From Caldisericia bacterium (GTDB taxonomy: Bacteria; Caldisericota; Caldisericia; JAAYUI01), in NCBI GenBank assembly GCA_017992555.1, contig JAGOOK010000008.1, positions 1 through 51,094 on the forward strand: DNA of 51,094 bases, written 5' to 3'. Below, piece by piece: positions 9,348 through 18,858 of this stretch. The notes under the pieces were generated by a model. That model saw nothing but the letters and a program-made list of their open reading frames with translations. It had not been told where the DNA came from and searched no databases. The stretch's first letter is position 1; every line of letters begins with the position of its first letter. A program made the translations under genes and the position numbers.

Positions 9348-11165
9348 CTAGTCAACTGTTATTGTCTTGGAGCAGTTCCTCGGGAAATCTGGACTGTATC
9401 CCTTGACCACAGTCAGATGATAAGCGAAGAGCTGCATAAAGACAACCGACAGTATCGGGACAAGCGCATACTCGGAGTGCGGGAGCGGATAAAACATTGT
9501 GGAATTTTTTGCCAGGAGGTCGGAGGGCGGCGCAACAGTGATGGCACTGCCAAGCCTGCATGTGACCTCATTGATATGAGAAAGGGTCATGTGCTGGTCT
9601 TCAACGGTCGTGAGATAGAAAACCGGATAGCCTTCAGTGACGATGGCAAGCGGGCCATGCTTGAATTCTGCCGAATAGAGCCCTTCGCAGTGGGCATAGG
9701 AGATCTCCTTGATCTTCTGTGCGGCCTCAAGCGCAGAACCATAGGTGGCACCATAGCCAAGCGTATACATGTCAACGCAATCCTTGTATTTTTCGGCAAG
9801 TTCCTTGGCCCAGCCATTCATCTGGTCGATGGTGTCTTTGATGGCCTTTGGCGTTTTAGCAAGCGTTTCTGGAAGATCACCAGCCCTGCCTTTGAGTTTT
9901 GCAACTTCAATGGCAAGCGCCAGGAACAAAACTGACTGGTTGATAAAGGTCTTTGTCGCAGCAACGGCTATTTCCAGGTTGGAAAGTAATGGCAGGTGTC
10001 TTCTGGAGCGCATCATGAGGGTGGAGCCCAAGACATTAACGACCCCAAGGACATTGTTTGCCATTCCCCTGGCAGTAAGCATGTTCAATACGTTTATAAC
10101 ATCCTTTGTTTCACCAGACTGCGAAACAAGGACAAAAAGATCAGTAGGTCTTATTCCTTCACCAAAATGCTCGATGAATGACCCTGCGACAACCGGGAAA
10201 GTTGCACACCCGCCAAGCTTGTTGAGATAGTATGATCCAATTACACAAGCATTGTACGACGAACCGGAACCAACGAGGTACACCCTGTCACCAGAGGCAA
10301 TTTCTTCTGCAAACGGGACGAGCTCGTCGCATTCGGCAAGATAATCAAGCAGGGCCTGCGCCCTCTCTGGCTGTTCGAATATCTCCTTCTCCATGAAAAA
10401 CGGAAAATCGCCTTTTGAGGCCGACTCTGGGGAAAGAGGAGAAGTAATTGGCTTTCTCTCTATTTTCTCGCCATTCTCAATATTGCGGATCTCGTAGGAA
10501 TCACTGTCAAATTCTACGTATTCGCCATCATTGAGCGGAACTATCTGGTTTGTGAGGTTGAGTATCGATGGCAGGTCGGAAGAACAGCAAACAAACCCAT
10601 CTCCAACACCCAGATAAAGTGATGAACCCATCTTTGTACAAAACATCTTCTCGCCCTTGAGCGCTGTGATCGCGTAAGCGTAGTCACCCTTGAGTATCTT
10701 TCTTGCTTCTCTGATTGCCAGATCGAGGTCTCCATGGCGATTGAATGAATCTTCTATTACATGGACCACAACCTCACCATCATTTTCGCCCCTGAACACA
10801 TGGCCCTTTGCGGTCAGCTCTTTGATGAGGTGTATCGTGTTCACAACGTTTCCGTTGTGGGCACCAACAATCCTTCCCTTTGTGTCAAAGTGTGGCTGGG
10901 CATTCCTCTGCGCAGGAACACCAAAAGTGGCCCAACGGAGCTGGGTTATGCCCCTATTGCCACAAAGCTCCTCAAAATTGAGCTTTTTGGCAACTTCATC
11001 CACTTTGCCGACGTCTTTTCTGAGATCAGCCTTGCCGGTTTTTGTTACGGCAACAGCGCCCACCGAATCATAGCCCCTGTAGGTAAGGCTTTTTGCGGCT
11101 TTTGTGAGTGTCTTGCCCATATCATCTTTGTCTTCCTTGTAAACAATTCCAAAAATTCCGCACAT
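9348..11165 (-). CDS. glmS: Glutamine--fructose-6-phosphate aminotransferase (isomerizing)
   Basis: 605 residues, the usual length. It begins MCGIFGIV, so Cys2 becomes the N-terminal nucleophile of the glutaminase domain (about 2-225). Two SIS sugar-isomerase domains follow (about 285-420, with SGSSYNA, and 455-595), and the C-terminus is PRNCSKTITVD. It makes glucosamine-6-phosphate, the entry step to peptidoglycan and surface-sugar synthesis. It lies 5 nt downstream of recR in the same operon. No glmS ribozyme fits in that 5-nt gap, so ribozyme control at this site can be excluded. Confidence 0.97.
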   Translation of the reverse strand: MCGIFGIVYKEDKDDMGKTLTKAAKSLTYRGYDSVGAVAVTKTGKADLRKDVGKVDEVAKKLNFEELCGNRGITQLRWATFGVPAQRNAQPHFDTKGRIVGAHNGNVVNTIHLIKELTAKGHVFRGENDGEVVVHVIEDSFNRHGDLDLAIREARKILKGDYAYAITALKGEKMFCTKMGSSLYLGVGDGFVCCSSDLPSILNLTNQIVPLNDGEYVEFDSDSYEIRNIENGEKIERKPITSPLSPESASKGDFPFFMEKEIFEQPERAQALLDYLAECDELVPFAEEIASGDRVYLVGSGSSYNACVIGSYYLNKLGGCATFPVVAGSFIEHFGEGIRPTDLFVLVSQSGETKDVINVLNMLTARGMANNVLGVVNVLGSTLMMRSRRHLPLLSNLEIAVAATKTFINQSVLFLALAIEVAKLKGRAGDLPETLAKTPKAIKDTIDQMNGWAKELAEKYKDCVDMYTLGYGATYGSALEAAQKIKEISYAHCEGLYSAEFKHGPLAIVTEGYPVFYLTTVEDQHMTLSHINEVTCRLGSAITVAPPSDLLAKNSTMFYPLPHSEYALVPILSVVFMQLFAYHLTVVKGYSPDFPRNCSKTITVD

Positions 11166-11170
11166 GGTCT

Positions 11171-11779
11171 TTACTCCTTGGTTAGATGAACCCTACCCTT
11201 TATGGACTCGGTCAGGGTTACACCGTCTGCAAATTCAAGCTCGGTGCCGATCGGGATGCCAGAGGCGATCCTGGAGATTTCAACATCCATCCCGTCAAGC
11301 TCCTTTTTTATGTACATTGCCGTCAGGTTACCTTCATGGGTCAGGTTTGTGGCAAGGATGATTTCTTTTATTCCACCATCCCTTACCCTGGTAATCAGGC
11401 CATCAATATTGAGTTTTTCAGGCCCAATACCCGATGCAAGCCTTATTGTTCCACCAATAACGTGGTAGACACCTGAAAATGATCCTGCCCTTTCAATTGC
11501 CAGAACATCCTTTGCTTCTTCAACAACAAGCACAATTGAATGATCTCTCTTTTCATTAAGACAAACGGGGCATTCACCACCATCCGAAAGATTGAAACAA
11601 ACCGGACAGCGTTTTACGCGCTCATGCAGTTTCCCGATCGCATCAGAGAGTTTCCTGGCCTCTTCCGGATCCATCCCCAAAATAAACAGGGACAGCCTTT
11701 CGGCTGTTTTTGGGCCAATGCCTGGTAGCTTGTGGAGGTTGTCAACAAGCTCTTGAAAGGCCTTGACCGGATAGTTCAT
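11171..11779 (-). CDS. recR: Recombination protein RecR
   Basis: 202 residues. A helix-hairpin-helix (LPGIGPKTAERL, residues 18-29) is followed by a four-cysteine zinc site (Cys58, Cys61, Cys70, Cys73) and a Toprim domain (about 80-175, with VVEEAKD and ATNLTHEG). RecR acts with RecF or RecO to load RecA at gaps. It overlaps ybaB by 4 nt (ATGA), in the widespread dnaX-ybaB-recR order, which supports the calls of its neighbours. Confidence 0.97.
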   Translation of the reverse strand: MNYPVKAFQELVDNLHKLPGIGPKTAERLSLFILGMDPEEARKLSDAIGKLHERVKRCPVCFNLSDGGECPVCLNEKRDHSIVLVVEEAKDVLAIERAGSFSGVYHVIGGTIRLASGIGPEKLNIDGLITRVRDGGIKEIILATNLTHEGNLTAMYIKKELDGMDVEISRIASGIPIGTELEFADGVTLTESIKGRVHLTKE

Positions 11780-12078
11780 CCAAGCTGAAGGTTGCGTGCA
11801 ATCTTTGCGGCCTCATTCTTTGCCTCGGATTGGGCCTTTGTGATTGCGCCAAGAACCAGTTTTGTCAAATCTTTTATGTCAAGTTTTTTGGTTTCTTCAG
11901 ATTCGGTGATTGATAGACCTATAACATCAAGCTTGCCATTTACCAATGCGGTGACCTTCACTTCACCCTTTGATGACTCGCCTTCAATTTTCATTGCGGC
12001 AAGCTCTTTTTCGATCTTCATTACCTGCGCCTTCATCTGGGAGGCCTGTTTTATCATGTCAAACATGTTGTTTCCCAT
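11776..12078 (-). CDS. ybaB: YbaB/EbfC nucleoid-associated protein
   Basis: About 100 residues from the ATG at 12078 (MGNNMFDMIKQASQM). An AGGAG site lies at the end of dnaX, 13 nt upstream. The longer open frame to 12204 would run deep into dnaX and adds residues unlike the family. It has the YbaB pattern: a helical N-terminus (KQASQMKAQVMKIEKEL), a short beta region and a helical tail ending KIARNLQLG. Family members bind DNA as dimers. It sits between dnaX and recR, as in many bacteria. A start at Met5 (12066) is also possible. Confidence 0.9.
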   Translation of the reverse strand: MGNNMFDMIKQASQMKAQVMKIEKELAAMKIEGESSKGEVKVTALVNGKLDVIGLSITESEETKKLDIKDLTKLVLGAITKAQSEAKNEAAKIARNLQLG

Positions 12079-12085
12079 TTTCTCT

Positions 12086-13678
12086 TCAATTCTCCTGTAT
12101 TTTTCCTTTGAACAGATCAAAGGCAGCTTTGACCTGGTCATCTTCAGCCAGATTCTTTGTCTGCACTTTGAGCAATTGCGGTTTGGCAGTAACTTCCTGC
12201 CCAATCAATTTTGATACTATTGTTGAAAGCTTTTCCTGGTTCGGGCGCTCTGAAAGCCTTGCTTTTTCAAACTCGGCATCCGATGGCAAAACAAGCTGGG
12301 CAACATTGCCTTCAATCACCACGTCCAGAAGTCTCGTCAGGAAGGCGAAAAGAATGATGTCGGTCTCCTTGACTGCGTCCTTGACCTTGTCCGCAAGGCA
12401 GGAACATGAACTGTTTTCAGCCTTTGGTTTGGAATCTTGCACCACAGAAGGTTGTACTTCAGGCTCTTTTTTGGGCTGTTCTTTTGCCGGAGTAACAAAC
12501 ACATCTTCTTTTTTGGCCTGAGTCTTTGGCGTTTGTGCCTTTACGGGTTGCGGTACCTGTTCCGGCAATTGCAAAACCGCGCCAGAGGCAACGTCGGATA
12601 ATTCAAGTGTCGTCATCTCTAAGGAAGCAAGCGCCGAGAATGTATAGCGCATCTGTGATACAAGCTCTCTCAGCTTCATCTCCATGAGCCTCAAGGAATT
12701 GAAGCTGAAAGCTGATGATTCCTGTGAAATTAGCTCTGGATCAACAGCATAGTCTGAAAGCAGTTCCTGCTTTGATACCCCAATGGCAGAGAGAATGAGG
12801 ATGTGCACCCTTAAGAGCAAATCTTTTGAAATCTGCTCCGGTTCCTTGCCATTTTTATATGCTTCCCTGACCAGCCCAATTGCTTCGCCGGCCTTGCCCT
12901 CTGCAATATGCAAAAGGTATCTGTGTAGGAATTTTTCACCGGTCACACCAAGCATCATTGCGATGTCCTCGGTGTCTATTTCACCATCAGTAAAAGAAGC
13001 CACCTGGTCAAGGAGGCTTTCGGCGTCCCTGAGCGAGCCGTTGCTGTCAATGGCAAGCAACCTCAGGGCATCATCGGTGATCTTTATCCCCTCAGCGTCA
13101 GAAATCCTGCGCAACAGCTGGACTTGCATGTCGGTGGGGATCCTCTTCAGATCAAACCTGATGCACCTTGAGAGTATCGTGACCGGTATCTTGTGAGGTT
13201 CGGTGGTGGCAAGCACAAAAATCACATGCGGTGGCGGCTCTTCAAGTGTCTTGAGCAGGGCATTGAACGCCTCGCCTGTGAGCATGTGGACTTCGTCGAT
13301 GATGTAGACCTTGAACTTTGAGGAAACCGGCGCAAATTTCACCCTTTCCCTCAACTGCCTGATGTCATCAACACCCCTGTTTGAAGCGGCATCAATCTCG
13401 ATTACATCAAGGTTTGTCCCATCAGTGATTGACTTGCAACTCTGGCACGTCTGACAGGGGGTCGGAGTAACGCCTGTTTCACAATTGACAGACTTGGCCA
13501 GTATTCTGGCAAGACTGGTCTTGCCAACACCCCTTGGCCCACAAAAAAGGTAGGCATGCGCAATTCTTCCAGACTTAAACGTGTTGTTCAGGGTCCTGAC
13601 CGCGAACTCCTGGCCAACGATCTCGTCCAGCGACTGCGAACGCCATTTGCGATAGAGAGAAATATATGCCGATGACAC
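12086..13678 (-). CDS. dnaX: DNA polymerase III subunit gamma/tau
   Basis: 530 residues. AAA+ clamp-loader ATPase with Walker A GPRGVGKT (47-54), four zinc cysteines (66, 75, 78, 81) and the IIDEVHML Walker B; a collar region runs to about 370, then a proline/lysine-rich linker and a C-terminal tau-like domain. The start is GTG (13678) with no Shine-Dalgarno; a promoter -10 box ends 7 nt upstream, so the mRNA is probably leaderless. Two GCC/CCC-AAA-AAA-G runs (12514-12509, 12472-12467) are followed by a TGA in the -1 frame at 12461-12459. Slippage there would give a gamma-like product of about 405 residues. Confidence 0.96.
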   Translation of the reverse strand: MSSAYISLYRKWRSQSLDEIVGQEFAVRTLNNTFKSGRIAHAYLFCGPRGVGKTSLARILAKSVNCETGVTPTPCQTCQSCKSITDGTNLDVIEIDAASNRGVDDIRQLRERVKFAPVSSKFKVYIIDEVHMLTGEAFNALLKTLEEPPPHVIFVLATTEPHKIPVTILSRCIRFDLKRIPTDMQVQLLRRISDAEGIKITDDALRLLAIDSNGSLRDAESLLDQVASFTDGEIDTEDIAMMLGVTGEKFLHRYLLHIAEGKAGEAIGLVREAYKNGKEPEQISKDLLLRVHILILSAIGVSKQELLSDYAVDPELISQESSAFSFNSLRLMEMKLRELVSQMRYTFSALASLEMTTLELSDVASGAVLQLPEQVPQPVKAQTPKTQAKKEDVFVTPAKEQPKKEPEVQPSVVQDSKPKAENSSCSCLADKVKDAVKETDIILFAFLTRLLDVVIEGNVAQLVLPSDAEFEKARLSERPNQEKLSTIVSKLIGQEVTAKPQLLKVQTKNLAEDDQVKAAFDLFKGKIQEN

Positions 13679-13685
13679 GAAAGAG

Positions 13686-13714
13686 AGTGTAGTTTGGGGC
13701 AGCTTTCAAGTCAA
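13686..13714 (-). promoter_or_regulatory. dnaX operon promoter, predicted leaderless
   Basis: On the minus strand TTGACT (13714-13709), a 17-nt spacer and TACACT (13691-13686) form the promoter. Only 7 nt (CTCTTTC) separate the -10 box from the GTG start at 13678, so transcription should begin at or next to the start codon. No Shine-Dalgarno is present. Confidence 0.65.
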
Positions 13715-13789
13715 GGAACCAAGGGACTTTTTGTCTCCCCATCATTGCAAACCGGCGCCCTTTATAGTATATGGAACCTGGAGGGCAGG

Positions 13790-16054
13790 ATGAAGAAACT
13801 GGCGCTTGTTATGATCATTCTGGCAATTGGGCTGTCAGGGTGTATATCTGGGACAAAGAAGCAGGATGAAAATATGCAAAAAATCAGCAAAAACGCACCC
13901 GAAGCAGAAAAGCAGAATGATAAAAGTGGCCTGGATGCTTTAAAAAATATGTACAGGAGTAATTTGGTACCTGTTAATAACAAACCTCCAGTGTGTATTC
14001 AGGCTATTCCAGAAATCCCAAAAGATAATTTTTACTGGAAGAACAGGAATGTAGGAAATATAAAGAAAAACAATGAATACAAAGCTTCAATTGAATACGG
14101 CCAATACAAAGCGGCCACACTTGGCGAGGGTATTTTAAAATGGATCAATGACAGCAAGACTCAAGAATCTTTTATTTATTATTGGGCCAGGAGCAACATG
14201 GCAGTTTGCTTTTTTTCATCTGATAACGGCCAACCATTTGGGGCGACGGAAACCAACAAACCGGAGTTTGACACAACAATCTCCGGTAAACTTATCTTCT
14301 TTTTTTTGAACATTGAGAAAGAATTTTACTGGTACGAATTGTCCAGGAATGTTTTTCCATTAACAAAAGAGATGCTCTTCTCAATATTCGATATTGATAA
14401 CAATGGTATGGAGGAAGTTCATTTCAGGCATGATGATAATGTATATGTAATAATCGGCATAGGAAATAGACCTGTAGAATTCGATCTAATAATGAGCGTA
14501 GATATCAACAATGTAAACAATATCTACGAAAAAAATAATTTTCCGATAATCAAGACATACAAAGAGTATGGAACTGGCGATTGCATAATGGCGATCAAAA
14601 TCGGCTCTGTGGCTGGTTTTGTATGCCCTGACTATGAGTCCAGAATTCACCTAGTAAAAGTCTCTGGAGAAGATTTGATAGACGTTTCCTATATGTTCCC
14701 AAACATCCTGAGAGGGTTGTGGACACCAGAAAAACTGGAAGATCCATTTGAAAAATACATTTTCCTTGAGCAGATAAGGCCATTGAATCAATACAGACGC
14801 AATGCGCTAACAAACAAAATCAAAGAAAAACGGGAAATAGAAATTGTCGAAACACTTGCAAGATTTTCATTACCCTTGCAAGCAGAAGATTCATACGAAC
14901 ATGAAAAATGGTACAATCGTGAAGTATGGCTCCATGTGGATAATTTTAGATACAACAAGTTTCCAAATTACAAGGATGCCTGGAAAACTTTGAAGGAAGC
15001 TATAAATAAAAAAACCGTTCTATCTTACGAGGACATTGAAGAACTGCTATTTTTTAATGATTCAAAAAATATGATTTTTATTCATTCGCCATATCAAGAT
15101 AAACCTTTTGAAGGCAGGAGCTGGGAGATTGAGCCAGGAAGCTACTGGCCAGAAAGAAGGCTCGGAAAACATGAGATGGTAAAGGTAGCTTATAGCAATA
15201 AGGACCTGCCACAAATAAAACCAGAAAGTTTTGGAAGAGATCTCATCAAATTCGCAAATTTTACATTCGGGGGCAAAGAGCTTACATGGAATCGAGGCAA
15301 ATTTATAGCAGACGAGCGAAATTACATGATAATTCCAGCCTCAGAGGATATAATTTTCATTATTACCGATTACCCACCATGCATGACTGCCATCAAGCTT
15401 GGGAATGAAAAAAACAATTATAAGCCAACCCAATTGATAGACTGGTTCGAGGGTGATATGGCAATAATAGTTAATGGAATAGGTGATGTAAATTGTGATG
15501 GAATTACAGATTTTGTTTTTCAATTCCAAAACTTTGGTGCAACTGAAAATACCAATGATACGGCAACATTCTCGGTAATAAACGGGCAATTGCACCAGCT
15601 TGTGATGGATGTTGAAGGATTAGGATCAGTTGAACATTTTTTTGGATCTTTTGGTGGCAGTGGCCATTACGGTACCTTTGAGTTGGGTTGTGCACCAGTT
15701 CCTGATAGCATCTTTTCACAAGCTCTTGCAGCATTCAGATTTAGTTCTATGCACAGGATGGAATTGAGAAAAGATGGATTCATCTATGACATTACATACA
15801 ATTATCCTACTCCGGAGCATGTTAATTCAGTCAAGGAGATACAGAATGGGAATTATTTTTTCCGAAGAACTATTTGTAATTGCGAAACCGTTGGCCTTTC
15901 TAAAATTGTATTGAAGAATATTCCCAAAGGCAGCGAATGCAACGACGATGATTGCAGAATATATCGGGATTGCTTGCTATTAGGGAAAACTTACTATGTC
16001 CAGTCGCCAAAAGATGCGATAAAAAACTGGAGCATTTACTATCCACAAAGATAA
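13790..16054 (+). CDS. Predicted lipoprotein of unknown function
   Basis: 754 residues from ATG 13790, behind a GGAGGG site (13780-13785). The frame open from 13694 adds a non-conserved leader. A lipoprotein signal with lipobox LSGC (Cys18) is followed by a Lys/Glu-rich linker. The body is not a family I recognise. Two acidic loops resemble FG-GAP or EF-hand calcium loops: DIDNNGMEEV (near 199) and GDVNCDGITDF (near 563). The gene is visibly richer in A+T than dnaX and metG on either side and is monocistronic, which hints at transfer or relaxed selection. Its promoter is unclear: TTGCAA at 13745 with TATATG at 13768 would leave almost no leader. Confidence 0.75.
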   Translation: MKKLALVMIILAIGLSGCISGTKKQDENMQKISKNAPEAEKQNDKSGLDALKNMYRSNLVPVNNKPPVCIQAIPEIPKDNFYWKNRNVGNIKKNNEYKASIEYGQYKAATLGEGILKWINDSKTQESFIYYWARSNMAVCFFSSDNGQPFGATETNKPEFDTTISGKLIFFFLNIEKEFYWYELSRNVFPLTKEMLFSIFDIDNNGMEEVHFRHDDNVYVIIGIGNRPVEFDLIMSVDINNVNNIYEKNNFPIIKTYKEYGTGDCIMAIKIGSVAGFVCPDYESRIHLVKVSGEDLIDVSYMFPNILRGLWTPEKLEDPFEKYIFLEQIRPLNQYRRNALTNKIKEKREIEIVETLARFSLPLQAEDSYEHEKWYNREVWLHVDNFRYNKFPNYKDAWKTLKEAINKKTVLSYEDIEELLFFNDSKNMIFIHSPYQDKPFEGRSWEIEPGSYWPERRLGKHEMVKVAYSNKDLPQIKPESFGRDLIKFANFTFGGKELTWNRGKFIADERNYMIIPASEDIIFIITDYPPCMTAIKLGNEKNNYKPTQLIDWFEGDMAIIVNGIGDVNCDGITDFVFQFQNFGATENTNDTATFSVINGQLHQLVMDVEGLGSVEHFFGSFGGSGHYGTFELGCAPVPDSIFSQALAAFRFSSMHRMELRKDGFIYDITYNYPTPEHVNSVKEIQNGNYFFRRTICNCETVGLSKIVLKNIPKGSECNDDDCRIYRDCLLLGKTYYVQSPKDAIKNWSIYYPQR

Positions 16055-16102
16055 GCTCAAAAGCAGAACACAAAGAGGCAACCAGCAATTTGCAATAAAA
16101 CG

Positions 16103-16130
16103 TTGAAAAAACCCTCAATTTCGATAGAAT
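16103..16130 (+). promoter_or_regulatory. metG-tatD promoter
   Basis: TTGAAA (16103-16108), a 16-nt spacer and TAGAAT (16125-16130). The predicted transcript begins near 16137 and has a short leader carrying the GGAGGT ribosome site (16152-16157) before the ATG at 16163. The leader is too short for a T-box or other riboswitch. Confidence 0.65.
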
Positions 16131-16162
16131 GACATGAATATCAAATTTTTTGGAGGTGCAAG

Positions 16163-18088
16163 ATGAAGAAGTATTATGTGACAACGCCCATTTACTACAT
16201 CAACGACAATCCGCACATCGGACATGTGTATACAACGATGGCCGCAGACATTATTGCAAGGTACAGGAAGTCGATGGGACGCGAAGTCATGTTTCTCACT
16301 GGCACCGATGAAAACGCTGTGAAGATCGAAAGAGCTGCAAAAGAAAAGGGGCTCACAACACAGCAGTTTGTTGATCAGCTTGCAGTACAATGGGAGGACT
16401 ACTTCAAAAAATTTGGCCTCTCGTTTGATGATTTCATAAGGACAACCCAGCCCAGGCACGCCGCTGCCGTTAAAAAAGCAATCCAGCAACTTTATGACCA
16501 GGGCGATGTTTACAAGGGGAGCTACGAGGGCTGGTATTGTGTGCCATGCGAAACATATTTTCTCGAGAGCGACCTCGTTGATGGAAAATGCCCTGACTGT
16601 GGCAGACCAGTCGAGAAAATATCTGAGGAAAACTACTTCTTCAAACTGACCAGCTACAGGGACAAATTACTGAAACACTATGACGAGAACCCGGATTTTG
16701 TAATGCCAAAAGCAAGATTCAACGAGGTCTATTCTGTCATAAAGGAAGGGTTGCGTGATGTCTCGTTTACAAGAACAGGGGTGGATTGGGGCATAAAGGC
16801 ACCGTTTGATGAAAAACATGTGGTTTATGTCTGGGCCGATGCACTGATAAACTACATAACGGCTGCAGGGTTTGAGTCCAATCCTGAGAACTTCAAAAAT
16901 ATCTGGCCAGCCGATGTTCACCTCGTGGGGAAAGACATCATAAGGTTCCATTGTATAATATGGCCAGCAATGCTCATGGCGCTGGGTCTCCCTCTTCCAA
17001 AACACGTTTTTGCCCACGGCTGGTGGACATGTGATGGCAAAAAAATGAGCAAATCGCTTGGAAATTTCGTCAAACCGTACATTGAGGTTGAAAACCTTGT
17101 CTCAGTCTCAGGTTGCAAAGAAGAACTGGCGCAGGATGCCTTCAGGTACTTCCTGTTCAGGGAACTCCCATTTGGTGAAGATGGTGATTTTTCGAGGGTA
17201 AACTTCGAGGGCAGATACAATTCTGACCTTGCAAACGACCTCGGAAACCTCCTGAACAGGTCACAGCAGATGCTCCAGAAAAACTTTGAGGGCATCGTGC
17301 CAGATGGGAAAATTCTGCCTGAGGCAAGCGAAAAATTCGAAGAAACAATGAAGGTTTTCACTGAGCGTATGGAAGAATTCAGGTTCGGTCAGGCACTTGA
17401 AACAATATGGGGCTTCATCAACACGCTCAACACACTCATCGAAGTCAAAAAACCCTGGGAGCTCGTGAAACAGGGCAAAAAAGAAGAGCTTGCCGATCTC
17501 CACTACACACTCACCGATGGAATAAGGGCAATTTCGGCGCTTGTAAATCCCTTTATTTTCAACACCGCAAAAATACTTGCAAACGCAGTTGGCCTGGACA
17601 ATCCTCCATCAATAACGGGCCTTGCTCTGGGCCAGCTCAAACCAGGAACAGCCACAAACAAGGCCGATGTCATGTTCCCAAGGATACAGAAAAAGCAGAA
17701 CCTGCCTGCCGAAAAACCAGTCGAACCACAAAAAGTTGAATCTGCGTCGCAAGATGAAGAATTGATGGCCATCGAGGACTTCCAGAAATTCAAATTCAGG
17801 GTGGCAAAAATCCTCAACGCTGAAAAGGTTGAGGGTGCCGACAAGCTCTTGAAGCTGACAATCGACATTGGCACAGAACAGAGAACAATTGCTGCAGGAA
17901 TAGCAAAATTCTACAAACCGGAAGACCTGATCGGAAAAACAATTGTCGTTGTGGCAAACCTGAAGCCTGCAAAATTGCGCGGCATAATCTCCCAGGGAAT
18001 GCTCCTTGCCGCAACCGACACTGAAACAGGAAATGTTTTTGTCTTGTCTCCAGAAGGTCCGGTAGTTCCAGGTTCCATGGTCAAATAA
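16163..18088 (+). CDS. metG: Methionyl-tRNA synthetase
   Basis: 641 residues. Class I synthetase with HIGH at 18-21 and KMSKS at 294-298. A single zinc knuckle lies between them (Cys126, Cys129, Cys143, Cys146). The anticodon-binding helical domain covers about 370-510. After a linker, a Trbp111/EMAP-II-like tRNA-binding domain (about 533-641) serves as dimerization and tRNA-binding module. It charges tRNA-Met for initiation and elongation. An ideal GGAGGT site precedes the ATG. The stop overlaps the tatD start by 1 nt (TAATG), matching the metG-tatD pairing common in Firmicutes. Confidence 0.98.
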   Translation: MKKYYVTTPIYYINDNPHIGHVYTTMAADIIARYRKSMGREVMFLTGTDENAVKIERAAKEKGLTTQQFVDQLAVQWEDYFKKFGLSFDDFIRTTQPRHAAAVKKAIQQLYDQGDVYKGSYEGWYCVPCETYFLESDLVDGKCPDCGRPVEKISEENYFFKLTSYRDKLLKHYDENPDFVMPKARFNEVYSVIKEGLRDVSFTRTGVDWGIKAPFDEKHVVYVWADALINYITAAGFESNPENFKNIWPADVHLVGKDIIRFHCIIWPAMLMALGLPLPKHVFAHGWWTCDGKKMSKSLGNFVKPYIEVENLVSVSGCKEELAQDAFRYFLFRELPFGEDGDFSRVNFEGRYNSDLANDLGNLLNRSQQMLQKNFEGIVPDGKILPEASEKFEETMKVFTERMEEFRFGQALETIWGFINTLNTLIEVKKPWELVKQGKKEELADLHYTLTDGIRAISALVNPFIFNTAKILANAVGLDNPPSITGLALGQLKPGTATNKADVMFPRIQKKQNLPAEKPVEPQKVESASQDEELMAIEDFQKFKFRVAKILNAEKVEGADKLLKLTIDIGTEQRTIAAGIAKFYKPEDLIGKTIVVVANLKPAKLRGIISQGMLLAATDTETGNVFVLSPEGPVVPGSMVK

Positions 18089-18858
18089 TGGAAATTATTG
18101 ACACTCACGCCCATCTTGACCTCCCAGACTTCAAGGGTGAGTTTGAAAGAGTGCTTAAAAGGGCAAGCGAGGGCGATGTTTGCCAGATAATAAATGTTGG
18201 GTTTGACCTTGAATCATCTTCAAGGTCAGTGTCTCTGGCGCAAAACAACAGAGAGATTTTTGCCACAGTTGGCATCCACCCGCACGAAGCCAAAAAGTGG
18301 GGCTCCGAGATCAAAAACTGGATTATTGAATTGTCTGGCAGAGAAAAGGTTGTTGCTATTGGGGAGATCGGCCTTGACTACTACCGCGACCTCTCGGACA
18401 GGCAAACCCAGCGAGAAGTATTTTCCGAGCAGATCGAGATAGCAAAAAACCTCGGGAAACCAATAGTGATACACAGCAGGGACGCCCAGGGTGATGTAAT
18501 GAGAACACTTGAAGAACATTCACCAGAGTTAGTTGTCCTGCATTGCTTTTCAGGGGACACTCTCATGGCGGAATGGGCCTTTGAGAGAGGCTACTATCTT
18601 TCTTTTGGCGGACCACTGACGTACCCAAGAAACGAGCGCCTCGAGATGGCGGCCGCCATTGCACCAGAAGACCTCATCATGGTTGAGACAGATTGTCCTT
18701 ACCTTTCCCCCGTTCCCTTAAGGGGCAAGAGAAATGAGCCATCCTATATCAGGCATACTCTAATAAGATTGGCAAATATAAGGAAATGTTCAGTGGAGAG
18801 GATGGCTGAAATTACAACGGCAAACGCAAGGAGATTTTTTTCTATTACGAACCCTTGA
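18088..18858 (+). CDS. tatD: TatD-family metal-dependent hydrolase (DNase)
   Basis: 256 residues, a typical TatD TIM barrel. Metal ligands are visible in DTHAHLD (His7, His9), GEIGLDYY, VIHSRDA, VLHCFSG and ETDCPYL. The family includes 3'-5' DNases/RNases linked to repair and DNA turnover. The start is coupled to metG. Its last 14 nt overlap the end of the convergent PQQ-propeller gene (18845-18858), and I see no plus-strand terminator beyond it. Confidence 0.95.
   Translation: MEIIDTHAHLDLPDFKGEFERVLKRASEGDVCQIINVGFDLESSSRSVSLAQNNREIFATVGIHPHEAKKWGSEIKNWIIELSGREKVVAIGEIGLDYYRDLSDRQTQREVFSEQIEIAKNLGKPIVIHSRDAQGDVMRTLEEHSPELVVLHCFSGDTLMAEWAFERGYYLSFGGPLTYPRNERLEMAAAIAPEDLIMVETDCPYLSPVPLRGKRNEPSYIRHTLIRLANIRKCSVERMAEITTANARRFFSITNP

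Noticed and set aside
11166..11170. glmS ribozyme upstream of glmS
   Set aside because: Only 5 nt separate recR and glmS, far too short for the ribozyme.
12079..12204. Longer YbaB start inside dnaX
   Set aside because: Family length and the AGGAG site support the start at 12078; the extension is the dnaX 3' end in another frame.
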